From Chara braunii (lineage: Eukaryota; Streptophyta; Charophyceae; Charales; Characeae), in NCBI GenBank assembly GCA_003427395.1, contig BFEA01000579.1, forward strand, positions 387,377 through 418,449: a stretch of DNA of 31,073 nt, in the 5' to 3' direction. The notes beneath the pieces are model-generated. The model was given only the letters and a program-made list of their open reading frames with translations. It had not been told where the DNA came from and ran no database searches. Position 1 is the stretch's first letter. Each line of letters opens with the position of its first letter. Position numbers and translations under genes: made by a program. Shown here in pieces: positions 1 to 10,027 of the stretch.

Positions 1-717
1 GATTAGAACACGCTCTCGGCGTTTTCCATGGCCCGCTGCGGCAACCGTACCACCTTCTCCACGTACTAATCAGGCAAGATCAGATCAGATCAGATTAGAT
101 TCGATTAGATTAGATTACATCAGATTAGATTATATTAGATTAGAATAGCGTTACTACGGTAGACCTGATAACCACGCATTCACACTGCGTCCTACCGGTG
201 ATTTTCGAGTTCAAGACACGCGTCGCTGAACCGTTGTTGTGCTCCGCGTGTTTGCCACGTCATTACCCGCTTGTCTCTTGACACCCGGGGCCATGCCGCA
301 CTTGTCGAGGTTTAGTTCTGGTTTCAAGCATGCAGGGCTCCCTGCCATCCGATCAGAAAATTCCACGGCCACGGTGTGACCACGTTGAAAATACACGAAA
401 CATGAACTTAACCCCCGGCACCCGGCCCCTTTTTCAAAAAAATGTAAAATCTATATATTCTTTTTCACTCTTCTACATACATAAATATATATATGCATAT
501 ATGTATTCGTCATCTAGCAGTTTGGACAGGAAGATGGTCGGATAGGAGTTAGGGGAGAGTTGCGCGGTGATGAGGAGGATTATCGGAAAATCCAGGCTCA
601 AAATTCAGTCGCCGCAAAAAAAAACCGGCACTTTTTCGCTTTACGAAGGTCTCGGCGGCCAAATAGGAGGAAAGCATACCATGCCCAGGGCGGCGCAAGC
701 CATACACCAACGGACCC
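1..717. other. No gene seen; A/T-rich intergenic sequence
   Basis: I see no convincing coding sequence. Short open frames on both strands are low-complexity readings of A/T-rich DNA. The stretch holds the pentanucleotide microsatellite near its start and an alternating AT-rich patch at about 480-505. Confidence 0.6.
75..147. repeat. GATTA/GATCA-type pentanucleotide microsatellite
   Basis: Repeated AGATC units pass into AGATT units, with occasional substitutions. This is an imperfect pentanucleotide microsatellite of about 14 units. Confidence 0.85.
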
Positions 718-761
718 GGCTCAGCCACGAACTGTTGAAGTATAGATCTAAGTTCAAATCC
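718..761 (+). repeat. Short dispersed repeat, copy 1 (box-B-like)
   Basis: This 44-bp segment matches 16077-16120 at about 33 of 44 positions, and the first 22 bases differ at only one. Its 3' part carries GTTCAAATCC, close to the RNA polymerase III box B (GGTTCGANTCC). An A-rich tail (about 785-820) follows, as in tRNA-derived SINEs. I see no clean box A, so this is a repeat pair with SINE-like features and not a proven SINE. Confidence 0.5.
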
Positions 762-779
762 AGACACAATCAGATAACC

Positions 780-1258
780 AGGATTGAAAGAAAGAAAAGA
801 AAAAAAGAAAAAAAATATACTACTGGGTGGTCCAAACTTTGTTGTTGTTGTCAGTCTCACAACACTTTAACCAGATATCAAACTTTCAGCGACACTGTCA
901 ATCACTCATTCCACATACGAGAGAAAATCACAAAAAGAGATGGAGAAGGGAGAGAAAAGAAGAAGAAGAAGAAGAAGATGATAACACAGACGCGCGATAA
1001 AAAGCAATAGTGATAAATTCCTGAAAGCGACTGGCTCAAAAAAGTGCCTTGAAAGTACCGAGTCAACCTACCGTGGCGTGATCTGACCGGTTTCGACTGG
1101 CCACCACTCCAGTCATCATAAGGATCTTGTCGCTCGTCAGTAAGAAACTGACGATCTTCTTTTTATTTTGTGAGTTGACCAACTAATGATGTTCGGCCTG
1201 AAAGACATAAAAGACTTCATTCTGAATAAAGCCAAAAAAACGGTTCTCAAACTTTGTC
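780..1258. other. A-rich tract, (GAA)n and unassigned sequence
   Basis: An A/G-rich tract lies at 785-820 and a GAA microsatellite at about 957-979. No gene is visible. A short frame across 567-1010 is carried by the Lys-rich readings of these tracts and is not credible as a gene. Confidence 0.5.
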
Positions 1259-1835
1259 TGTATCTTACCATTAATCGGCACGAATTCGTCGAGAATTCTT
1301 CAGACAAAAAAGTGTCTACATACACCGTATCTAAAAATTCACGTCAAACAAAATAACTTCCATTTCTCAACCACTCGTCATTACCTTCATATATTCCTTC
1401 TATGTGTCACAAAGTAACTATATCCTTCAAACCAGACCCAAGTTCGAGGTTGTGCTCTACTAAGTCTATCGCTAAAAAACAGGTCCTAAGATCGAAGCTT
1501 AGTTCCCCCATAAGATTTCTTCATGAATAGAGTCAAAAAGACATATGTATCTCAATGTTAATAGGCACAAGTTCATCGGAAATTCTTAAACAAGAAAGCG
1601 TTTACATACACACTATCTAAAAGCAAAAAAATTAACGTCAACATCGTAACACCCACTTCTCAACCACTCGTCATTACCCTCATATATCCCTTTCATGTAT
1701 CCTTCAGATCAAGACCCAAGTTTGAGGTTGTGTTTTACTAAATTTACCTCAGAATGTGAAAAAAACAAAAAAAAACGACAAAAGTTAAAAAACCAAGTCC
1801 TAAGATTGAACCTTAGTTCCCCCAGAGCGACTTTT
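1259..1835. repeat. Two tandem diverged units of about 285 bp
   Basis: The stretch from about 1259 (TGTATCTTACCATTAATCGG) to 1520 recurs from about 1543 to 1835. Shared blocks include TCTCAACCACTCGTCATTACC and GACCCAAGTT, and both copies end in TTAGTTCCCCCA. The copies differ at roughly a quarter of positions. The array lies just beyond the 3' end of the minus-strand Penelope-like element, so it could be the element's 3' end or an unrelated tandem duplication. The CCTAAGAT-CTTAGTT block in both copies can form a small hairpin. Confidence 0.7.
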
Positions 1836-1956
1836 CAGAGCCCTGACCCAACCAGTTAATACCGGTAACCAGTGATCCCACAGTCCAACAAACTTTTTCG
1901 ATCAGTTTATCAAAACATAATCAAAATAGCAGTCCGAATACCCGCATCTCCATAAT

Positions 1957-3285
1957 TCAATCTTTAGAGAAAACAGGAAAAAAATTGAAACCAGAAACAG
2001 AAGTGAATGTTCTTGCTTGATGAAAAAAAGAGCCAATCACGACCATTTTTCGTTGCTTGTTTGAGTATGATATGAAATCCTGGATGTTTTGAAAAGTGGC
2101 ATGTTCCTCCTCCCATTGCCCCTGGTTCTTATGCAACGACATACATGTAATTCACATCTTTCCATCGCGGACTTCTAAAGAGCACCCAAGAAAATCCCAA
2201 CGTTGCTCATCATTTGTTTGTTTCAATGTCAAATTCTCATCGTAACATCCGGAGAATCTCCCGATCAACTTGTTTGTTTTCCTTACACCATTCTTTTCTT
2301 CTGACTCATAGATTATAAAAATCGATGCATCGTCTGTCAGGCGAAAACCATGAAACAAAGACCGCGAAGTTGAGAGAAAAGATAAAAAAATAAATTCATT
2401 GAAAGCACACATCAAACATGCTAGGGTCGAGCTGGATTATTTTCCCATTGCGATGCCGACAGTCTGTTGGATTAGTTTCTCTCCTGCAACCACGAAGGTA
2501 TTTTCTAGTTCAAATGTAATATAATTCATCATCTGTTCGAAGGACACTTGTATCCAACCCTCTTCCTTCTTTCCTTTACACAGTCTCACCTCCTTCCCTC
2601 ATTTCTTCACCAACATATCATCGCATTCACACCCTGTCCATAAATTTATAACCCAATGTAGTGTCTGTAAAATGGATCTGTGTGGGAGATGTGAAAACAT
2701 CTCTTTGACAACAAAGGATGTCCCCAACAATGTTTGGTTCGTCCCCAGTTTCCCGTTGTTCTTCCTGATGCCTTGCAATAAATTAAGTTGTGTTCGAAGA
2801 TTCAAATGCATCCCATCAGGTAGCTTCTATAACATATGATTTACTGTTCGAGACATCACTCGCCCCCCCTGGTCGTGCATTATGAATGGGAATGACAAAT
2901 AGGTCTCCACTTACTCGCGTCTTTAAGCTTAGGTATGCAATAAGCCCTTCCAAATCCTCCCCTCACCGTCCATTCTACTACCATCCTCCACCCTGCCCGT
3001 TCATATTCTTCTTTGCATTTCGCCAACACAACATCCTCTTTGTCGGTAATCGTAGAGAATAATTTATTATTTAAAAACAATTTGTCCATCCCTTTTCTGT
3101 AGACCTTTGGACAACACACAAAAGTATCTCCAATATTATGATCGATTGGTGAGCAAACTAGCCCCTGCAAGCGCTCCCGCTGCTTATCTATCTAAACAAT
3201 TGCACCTTCATCATCAGGAAGAGAGCAAAAATATCTTGATAGATCAGAATCACATAAAAAAATATACTGGACAAAAATAGACACA
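1957..3285 (-). pseudogene. Penelope-like reverse transcriptase, multiply broken
   Basis: RT motifs appear in the right order on the minus strand. At 3170-2880: SPIDHNIGDTFVCCPKVY and then IPKLKDASKWRPI, typical of RT fingers. At 2811-2599: SFVVKEMFSHLPH, motif A. At about 2473-2445: QTVGIAMGK, motif B. At about 2340-2329: FRLTDDAS, motif C. Then DFLGCSLEV (motif D/E) and, at 2142-1957, a thumb-like segment FQNIQDFISYSNKQRKMVVI. The stretch is broken by several stops and frame changes. The motif A Asp is replaced by Val (GTT), and the aromatic residue usually preceding the motif C DD pair is Thr. The pattern of motifs A and B is closer to Penelope-like and telomerase-type RTs than to LTR or LINE RTs. 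Confidence 0.75.
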
Positions 3286-3679
3286 TTAGAAGTTCCTCGT
3301 CACTTCAGAAAACAGAGAAGCCACTTCACTCAAACGAAAAGCCACATGCTCTTGGTCTTGTAAAAAAAATACCTCTCAATCTTTACAGTGGCAGGCTACA
3401 ACTTCTTCACGTGCTGCCTTCCGATGATTATGGATTAAATCTCCTACTAGTATGATAGTAATATCTTATTCTTACACCAAACCATCATCATTCTTCTAAT
3501 CAACATGTTCTGCCATGCAGCAATACTTGAAATTCCTCACCATCTCAACACACACGGTCAGAACAGCAGCTTTGTTGACACCATGGTCGTACACCAGACA
3601 AATCACCAACCCTTTCCTCAATTGGACATCAAATCGAACCTTCGCCACATGAGACAAAATTAAGTGTAACCTTGACCTT
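3286..3679 (-). pseudogene. Middle region of the Penelope-like protein (function unknown)
   Basis: Two open minus-strand stretches in different frames look coding. The segment 3679-3497 includes KVRFDVQLRKGLVICLVYDH and a Cys pair. The segment 3444-3286 includes HNHRKAAREEVVACHCKD, one internal TGA, and then a short amphipathic part. In related elements the region between nuclease and RT is poorly conserved, and I cannot assign a domain. The His/Cys content (HNH, CHC, YCC) could be the remains of a zinc-binding linker, but that is a guess. Confidence 0.4.
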
Positions 3680-4166
3680 ATTCCTTTGTCTGTAAAGCAA
3701 CGGATGACCGTATAAATATAAATTAATCTATCTAGTTCTCATTAATATAAGTCACGTCATGTCGAAGGATCGCTCAAGCATTGAACCAATGAATCGTACT
3801 CCAGAAAATAACACATGACCAATGAAATAGAAATGAAAGTAAGAACAGTCCCTCATTTTATCCATTCTCACGAACGTCGAAGCTGGTCGGTCCCATACAC
3901 ACAGGATATTGCCGTTGCGCCATAACATCTCTTTACCACTTTCCAAGATTCAACCAACGAATTTCCATCGCGACACACCACCACACATCTATGTCTTTTC
4001 TCATTTTAACACCAATCCGGAATACTATTGAGTTTATACGATACTATCCCCACACTTGAGTGAAACAACATCAACGACCTATTCTCCTCTTATCTACCTC
4101 TCCCTCACATGTCATGCCAACATCTCGTCGTCACTTTTCTCTCAAACACTCCCATAACCCCTTCCG

Positions 4167-4660
4167 TCATTTCTTTGATCTACATAATGTATCCCTATTA
4201 TTCAAGGACAATGAATGGGTACAAATAAAAAACTTATCACATCTCTCCACGTCATCCACCGAACATGCACGTATCGGAATAGCTATGTAGTTATACGAGC
4301 CACACCTACGTAACCATCGACACAATCTCTCCCCACGTCTGCCCTTCTCAATAATAGTTGATTGGTTGCATGATATACATGCTCATTCCATCCAACAAAC
4401 AGATCTCGAGTTGTGCTCCCAGCATAAACATGTTTACTCCATGGTGAAACAAATGCATATACCAAAGGTCCTTCACAATGGTCAAAGTCAAACTCATTGG
4501 ACACCAAACTTGACACGTGATCTCCTAGTTTTCTCGCCCACGGAATTTCGTTAGACAGAATTAAACATAGCACCACCAAACACAGAAGTTTATAATTGAG
4601 TATTCTAGAACATAGAAGAGTATGATCGGAATGTTTGAGATTGATACCTTTCCTTGCCAA
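4167..4660 (-). pseudogene. GIY-YIG endonuclease domain of the Penelope-like element
   Basis: A 125-residue frame from 4660 to 4283, then a further segment in another frame from 4280 to 4167. Visible nuclease elements are LVY (residues 66-68) for GIY, YAG (79-81) for YIG, then STTRDLFVGWNEH with the expected Arg (85) and His (94). After the break come VDDVER with the expected Glu and SLNN with the Asn that normally follows. In active elements this domain nicks target DNA to prime reverse transcription. The copy is interrupted by a stop at 4286 plus a frame change. An unrelated GIY-YIG protein is possible, but the RT fragments downstream in the same orientation argue for a Penelope-like element. 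Confidence 0.7.
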
Positions 4661-4708
4661 CTCTCATATATAAGTCGCGTTCGGAACAAACCCTAAGATG
4701 AAGTTTCT

Positions 4709-4985
4709 AGTATGTCAATCTGCGTGAGATCAACATCGTACCCCCGTGTGTCTTTCGACACTCTTCAATTTCAACTCCATTGTCAAAGGGATCGTCCCCA
4801 AATGCAAGTTGCACCTGTTTGTTAAAAATATCTTCGTTTGTTGGATCAAGTGTAGAGTATGTTACCCCTTCATTTAAGGCTTTAAGTAGATCACCGAAAC
4901 ATCTTTCTTCAAAGGCTTCAAAAAACGTTTCTTCTCCATAATAAGGGTTTCTTTGTCGTTCGCCTTTGTTGATTATTCTATCTGA
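4709..4985 (-). pseudogene. N-terminal acidic segment of the Penelope-like protein
   Basis: An open minus-strand stretch of about 90 residues without an obvious ATG. It is rich in Glu, Asp, Phe and Asn (for example GEETFFEAFEERCFGDLLKA) and ends at a TAG (4709-4711). Composition and codon pattern look coding, unlike the flanks. It precedes the GIY-YIG part by about 50 bases in another frame, so it is probably the N-terminal part of the same protein. I recognise no domain in it. Confidence 0.45.
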
Positions 4986-5084
4986 TCCATTTTCGATTTT
5001 TCTTTCACATGTCTACTTTCTGGCGCTCTTGCTGCCTCTTCCATCTTTTCCCTCAAATTAGTTGCCGGTCCTTTATTTTTATTT

Positions 5085-5245
5085 TTGGATTTATTTTTTG
5101 ATTTTTTTTGGGGGGGGGGTCCGGAGCCGGGGTCAGGGGTGCCCACCCCCGAACCCCCACAACCCCGCCGGGCCCCCGCACCCCCGTCGGGCCCCGGGGG
5201 CTGGGGCTCGACAACCCTGGACCCAGCCTTGGGCCTAACATTATT
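5085..5245. repeat. G/C-rich low-complexity block with G10 and C runs
   Basis: A T-rich lead-in passes to a G10 run at about 5111-5120, then dense C runs with repeated CCGGGCCCCCG-like words. Both strands have G-quadruplex or i-motif potential. No gene. It marks an abrupt composition change at the 5' edge of the Penelope-like element. Confidence 0.6.
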
Positions 5246-5635
5246 AGTTACGGTAGCAAATTTTGAATCGAGAGATTCAATGATCGAGATCGAGCGGTAA
5301 CGATGCGGGATATCAGAGTAGCGCGAAGGGACCGAGGGGTTGAGGGCCCGATGGGGCTAACCCCCGACCCCTTTGGTTTTGCCGTCGGCAGGGTCAGAAC
5401 GGTATTAGCAATTTCCTTTCCCTCGAACATCGTATTTTGGTGATTAAAAGTTTTTAAATATTTTATTATTTATGGTCATATTATTATTATGTTTATGCGT
5501 CAAGCGTTCCTTGACTTGGACGTGATGCCGGGTCTAGAGGCCATCGTGGCAGTCGAGGACCTTGAGGGCAGACCTCTTTTGTTCAACAGTGGGTTCCTAC
5601 ATCTTTGGGATGCCGACAAAATTCCTCTATTCCGC
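5246..5635. other. Unassigned sequence between G/C block and rDNA-like fragment
   Basis: No coding frame is credible. Bases 5580-5635 just upstream of the rRNA-like match may be a diverged continuation of it (CTCTATTCCGCAT resembles the sequence before the matching rRNA segment), but I cannot extend the match further with confidence. Confidence 0.4.
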
Positions 5636-5740
5636 ATATCTTGAAACATGGACCAAGGAGTTCAACGTATGTGCGAGCCGGTGGGTGATTTGACCTACGA
5701 CGCAGAGGAAACCTCAGTGGCGGGGGCCTTCGGCAAGTAC
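5636..5740 (+). pseudogene. 25S/28S rRNA-like fragment, sense orientation
   Basis: ATATCTTGAAACATGGACC, then AAGGAGTTCAACGTATGTGC, is a recognisable diverged form of the universally conserved large-subunit rRNA segment that in plants reads CTTGAAACACGGACCAAGGAGTC. About 80 bases later GAGGAAACCTC corresponds to the conserved GAGGAAACTCTGG segment. It is too diverged and too short to be a working gene. Identification rests on my knowledge of the rRNA sequence. Confidence 0.65.
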
Positions 5741-5829
5741 GTTGTCCGCCAATCACTGACTACGGCAAAAAGGCGTGAGAGGGCATGCCGTTGGGGCCAG
5801 AGGAGGCAGGCAGCGACCCAAGGCACGGT

Positions 5830-6320
5830 GAGGGGGCGCTTCGGGTGCACGGTCCGCCACCCGCCCTTGCTGTAAAGAGGGTTTGAGTCGGACCCTACCC
5901 GCTGGGTCCCACGGGGAAATTAAGTCGCCTATGTAGTGGGACATCAGTGAAGGTTATGGGGGCCGGTCACACAGGGCCTTTCATCACTTCGGTCTTCAAA
6001 GTTCTCATTTAAATATTTGCTACTGCCACCAAAATCTGCACCAGGACCCGCTCCGCTAAGGCTCACAATGCAGGCTTGCTATAGGTCCGCGCCCACAACA
6101 CCACAGGTTGCTAGGAGGTGTGTGAGCTTCCCCTTTGAGGACCCGAAAGGTGGTCAGCTCTGCTTGGGCAGAGCGGACCAGGAGAAACTCCGAATAGAGA
6201 TTCGCAGCAATACTACTGCAGGTCGATCGCCGGGCTAGTCAATTCGGCGGGCTAAAGTTTCTATACACTCCTCTAGGAGATTTCAACTTCCAGGACCGCC
6301 TGTCTGCGACCGGTATCGTT
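5830..6320 (-). pseudogene. 25S/28S rRNA-like fragment, antisense orientation
   Basis: Read on the minus strand, the segment is colinear with a later part of 25S rRNA: GGAAGTTGAAATCTCC, then GAGGAGTGTATAG and GCCGAATTGACTAGCCC, then GGTGCAGATTTTGGTGGCAG, GCAAATATTTAAATGAGAAC and TTTGAAGACCGAAG. The last blocks are close to the plant sequence around GGTAGTAGCAAATATTCAAA. Identity drops to weak traces toward 5830. This is a decayed rDNA fragment, lying opposite in orientation to the fragment at 5636-5740. Confidence 0.75.
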
Positions 6321-6420
6321 CAAACGCCTTCGAAGATGTATGGGGTAACGCAGGGTTGACCGCCTGTCTGCGACCGGTATCGTTCAAACGCCTTCGAAGA
6401 TGTATGGGCTAACGCAGGGC
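6295..6420. repeat. Tandem duplication, 2 x ~64 bp
   Basis: ACCGCCTGTCTGCGACCGG through to AACGCAGGG occurs at 6295-6358 and again at 6359-6420, with one or two differences. The first copy overlaps the edge of the rRNA-like fragment. Confidence 0.9.
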
Positions 6421-6552
6421 GGGGACGAACGAGCCGAGAGCCAAAGGCAGCTATAAAAGGATGAATCCGGACGCCCTTCTGCGCTAGGGGCAGGTGGGGC
6501 AGGGAGACCGCAATGCAGAAGGAAGGCGAGCTATGAAAGACGTAAGTAGAAG

Positions 6553-7560
6553 TTAGTGGAACCAGAAGGTGCGAATAAGCCTGGGGAGCCAGAAAGTTAG
6601 AAACCGAAAGAGGATGAGAGTAGGGTTGAACCTGGGCGCAGGTTCGTGCCAGGTGCATTCGATGTCGAAGACAACTAGGACGACGGTGGTAAGAGCGATG
6701 GCGGAGAAGGCAGCGGGTGTGTAGGAGTGAGAAACACATAACCCGCTCATTCCTTAGTGAAATCAGGCGGGGAAAGATACGATATAGAGGTTTTAAGGCG
6801 GGGCGGAGTTGTATCCGTTGTTAGTTTGTATGATATGTTAGTAAGGTAGGAGGTAGAGAAGAAAGTTGATGCGCGAAGCTAGTATGGCTGGAGAAGAGAT
6901 GAAGGAAATGAAAAATCGAGAAATACTACTCAATTTTCTATGAAATCAGCAGAGGGAAGATGTGTTGAGGGGGGTTTTACGTTGGGCGGACTCGAATCTA
7001 TGGTTAGAATATGACAAAAGTTAGTCAGTAAAGAGTTAGAAAGAAAACAAGCCGCATTCAGGTATCGACGAAAGAAAGGAAGAAAACGTGGAAAACTGTC
7101 GATCTCACCCGTTAGTTGATGAAAACGGGTAGGAAAAGAGGCTAGTCCGAGGATTTAAGGTCAGGTGACTTGGATTTCGAAGCTAGATCTAGTAAAAAGT
7201 TAGTAAAACGAGAGTTTAGTAGGGAGACTGGTGCACGAAGAGTATCGGGGGAAGGAGAAGATGAGAGTAAAGGGTGAGTATCGTGCCCGTTCCTCAATGG
7301 AATCAGACGGGGAAAAATTTTAAATGGGGTTTTTTGAACATTGTGAATTCAGAGGCGGTGTTAGTTTTTGGAGAGGGTGAGTGGGATTGGAGATGGGAAA
7401 GAAAGCATGTGCGGCGAAGTAGCACAAAGGGAACTATGGCCGGGAAGAAAAAAATCGTAGCTCGACCGTTCCTCAACATAATCGGGCGAGGTGAAGCTTG
7501 AAAACGGGGGTCTATGATGTTTGCGAGTTGGATGGGGGAGCTAGATTTAGAGTAAAATTA
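6553..7560. repeat. Degenerate tandem array, six units of about 178 bp
   Basis: A core resembling CCGTTCCTCAATGGAATCAG, then ACGGGGAAA, recurs at about 6563, 6745, 6928, 7106, 7283 and 7460, a spacing of 176-183 bp. Between cores, shared words are GTTAGTA, CGAAGCTAG and GGTTTTA-like segments. Units are strongly diverged. Length and spacing resemble an old satellite of nucleosome-like monomer length. No gene lies in the array. A TATA-like CTATAAAAGG at 6451-6460 lies upstream without a following gene. Confidence 0.65.
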
Positions 7561-8580
7561 GTAGTTTAATTGTGCTAGTGTTACGGGCTGCGCGTTGGAA
7601 AAAAAAAAAAGAAATAAAAATCAGTTTTACAAATGGCAATGAATACTTCCGCGTTTTAGCAGAAGATTCATTCGAGTTTTCTCGTCACTTTTATGTAAGT
7701 TGCCACAGGCAGGGTAGTGGGTTGGAGTCCTACCTGTTAATCAAAAGTGCTGCTCTCCTTAAAAGATACATCCGACTACTCTCTCCCTCGCCACAACACA
7801 TACCTTGGCCGAGCTGTTTGGGGAGGCGTGGTTGCTGAGCAATCAGGGTATGGGTGAGCCCAGCCATAGTGATGACCGCATATGTTCGGGAGTAAGCAAA
7901 AAAAAAAAGTCTGAGAAAGGTGTATGGGTTAAGTAAAGGGTGGAGATTGAGACAGGGATGAAACAGGGAGGTATGCAGAAGACAACTGGCGACGAGAGGA
8001 AAAAGGTTGAAACCCACCTGTTGAGATGCTTTCAATCACAGCATCAACCTTGCCGCCTAACTATGAGAGTACATGCCTTCCGTCTGATGGTGATTAACAC
8101 TGTGTTTTCAGTGGGTGCACACATTTGACTAGCGAATGAGGTGGAAAATAGTGAGAGAAGTGTTGTGGCACCAATCGATGTTTCGAGGTAGCAATTTTGG
8201 TATTAACAGTGTTGGTGGTCCCCATGCTCCGGTGTCTCTTTTTTAATTATGTCTGACTGTTCTTACTACTGAGAAGTTCCTTGTTGAATACCTCTGGGGC
8301 TACCGTATATCTCGCTGGATATCATCGAGTGTGACACTGTGACATTTGTATCTAGTGTAGTATGCTGCCATTAGACTTGCTGCTGCGCACACGGGTATAT
8401 CCCGATTTTGTTTGAATGTGGCCTTTGCAAGCTGAATAGAAGTGGTTTTGGTCAGGAGGACGGACGCTACAGTAGTTTTGGGAAATGACCAAGTTTCTTT
8501 AAAAATGGGTTTTTGCTGCGAATTGAGAGATCGTCAAGAAGTCAACAGTAGGTAGTTGGACTTTAGTTTGACCAAGTTGT
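7561..8580. other. No gene seen
   Basis: Short frames here have no coding character. The segment has an A12 run at about 7599 and, near 7722, GGGTTGGAGTCC, a box-B-like word flanked by a small inverted repeat (GGCAGGGTAG/CTACCTG-like). Nothing else is assignable. Confidence 0.5.
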
Positions 8581-9100
8581 TGCACGTTTAGGCTACCATT
8601 GCGGGGCCCTCAGGCGCATCAAGGCGACAAGGCCCTCTCCTGCGAGTTAAGTCAGTCCCCCTCCTATATCTCGAGAGTCGGAAACCCCTCCTTCTGCCCT
8701 CTTAATCTTAGTCTAATCATGTTCAGAGAGGAAGGCGGCAGGTGGGATTGCAACCCGTAGGACCACATCAAAACTCTGTTGGGAGTCTGCCCGCCGATTG
8801 TGGGAGCTCTGCCGGAACTCAGGAGGAGTTCTGAAGGCAGGGAACTGATATAAACCCAGTTATAACCTCTATCTGTACATTCTTCTACAGTTTGATTGAG
8901 GTTATTGTCTGCATCCTTATTTTGACTTTCAGTTTGACTTTCATGACATAAACTAGACTTAATAAAGGAAGGTTGTGTAAATTCAGTTTCAAATTTTGTT
9001 ATATTGACTGAAAGCAGATTGTAAAAAGAGATTGCATATGGGGGAAAGGTGAGAGGAAGGTTGCATTACTTGTGTCTGACTGGGTCAACTAAAGGTTGGG
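8581..9100. other. No gene; compact region with LTR-like look
   Basis: The segment carries a hairpin GAACTC-AGGAG-GAGTTC (about 8816), a polyadenylation-like AATAAA (about 8961) and partly repeated TGGGAG...TCTGCC words. It could be a diverged solo LTR end, but no partner copy is in the window, so I leave it unassigned. Confidence 0.3.
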
Positions 9101-9104
9101 AGAG

Positions 9105-9790
9105 CCTTCATAAGATTCCAGGACCCAGTGCTATGTTTATTTTCGATTGCCTGAAGGACCAAACATGTTCCCACTAGTATAAAATTGGGTGGTCTGGTTG
9201 TTTTGACTTACGAGGGCTGCTTGTGTTTGACTTTTTAAGGGACCGAGAATTTTCCCATAAGATTGGTTGACTTGGTTGCCTTGTTTCGTTTGGTGTTTTA
9301 TGATGTTTTATTAGTTTTTTTTTTTTTTTTTTTTGGGAAGATCAGACGAATGACTGATAGGTTCCCATAAGATTGGGAGGTCTGGTATGGAGCCACACAC
9401 ATGCTGTAGCCAAAAAGATAAATTTATTTATATTTTTATACTATTTTACTTATGAACAAGCTAGTAAGACATTTTTCATAAGATTCGATGGTCTAACTAT
9501 AACTTATCACCAACTGAAGAGAGTATGAATTAAGAATAAACTTGTGGTAAGGAGGGGCACGTCGAACCTTGATCTAAGATAATCGGTCCAGTCATATGAG
9601 ACCGTAAAAGACTAAGTGCAGATAATTATATATAACTTTGATACTTAAATAGTTCAGGGCGACTAGGTTGGACAACCTAGTCATATGCCCAAGGAAGATA
9701 AAAGTTGTAGTGTCATGTGTTTCTGTATATATCCAATGACTGAGCTTGACAAGTTTCCATAAGATTTGATGATTTAGTTTTACACCTTAT
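9105..9790. repeat. Recurring CATAAGATT-type motif, degenerate repeat region
   Basis: Variants of TTCCCATAAGATTGG then GGTCTGG occur near 9107, 9168, 9252, 9361, 9474 and 9755, often followed by GGTCTGGT or GGTCTAAC. Spacing is about 60-110 bp and then 280. Surroundings are A/T-rich with a T20 run at 9315-9334. This looks like an eroded tandem or dispersed repeat. Confidence 0.5.
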
Positions 9791-10027
9791 GTAATTTGGG
9801 TATAATGGATAAATAATTGAAAGAGCACAAACTATTGTTTGACAAGATTGACTTAGGGGCTGGTGAGAGTACTTACCTTTGTGGTTTAGCCTTGCATGTG
9901 GCTGAGTGAGATCTCTACATAGTTTAAGTGTCAATAAGAGTTAGCTTCAATTTCTGCATTTTTCGAGCTAACTTTTTTTTACTTAACTCAATTTTCGCAT
10001 TTTCTGGGATCTTTTGTTATATTTGGT

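Larger units (their letters stand above)
1957..5080 (-). mobile_element. Decayed Penelope-like retroelement with N-terminal GIY-YIG
   Basis: Read on the minus strand from about 5080 to 1957, coding-like fragments occur in the order: acidic N-terminal segment, GIY-YIG nuclease, an unassigned middle, RT with its post-RT thumb. The frames are broken by many stops and shifts. Classical Penelope elements carry GIY-YIG after the RT. A clade with the nuclease in front (Naiad and Chlamys elements) was described by Craig and colleagues in 2021 from the green lineage, protists and invertebrates. The order here fits that clade. I see no clear pseudo-LTR and no hammerhead motif inside this copy. The 5' end is placed by the start of the G/C-rich block at about 5085 and is approximate. 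Confidence 0.75.

Noticed and set aside
567-1010. A 147-codon plus-strand gene
   Set aside because: Its second half is Lys/Glu-rich reading of A-rich tracts, and it overlaps the SINE-like repeat.
6295-7560. CRISPR array
   Set aside because: Repeats are long, diverged and without constant short repeats and unique spacers; context is eukaryotic.
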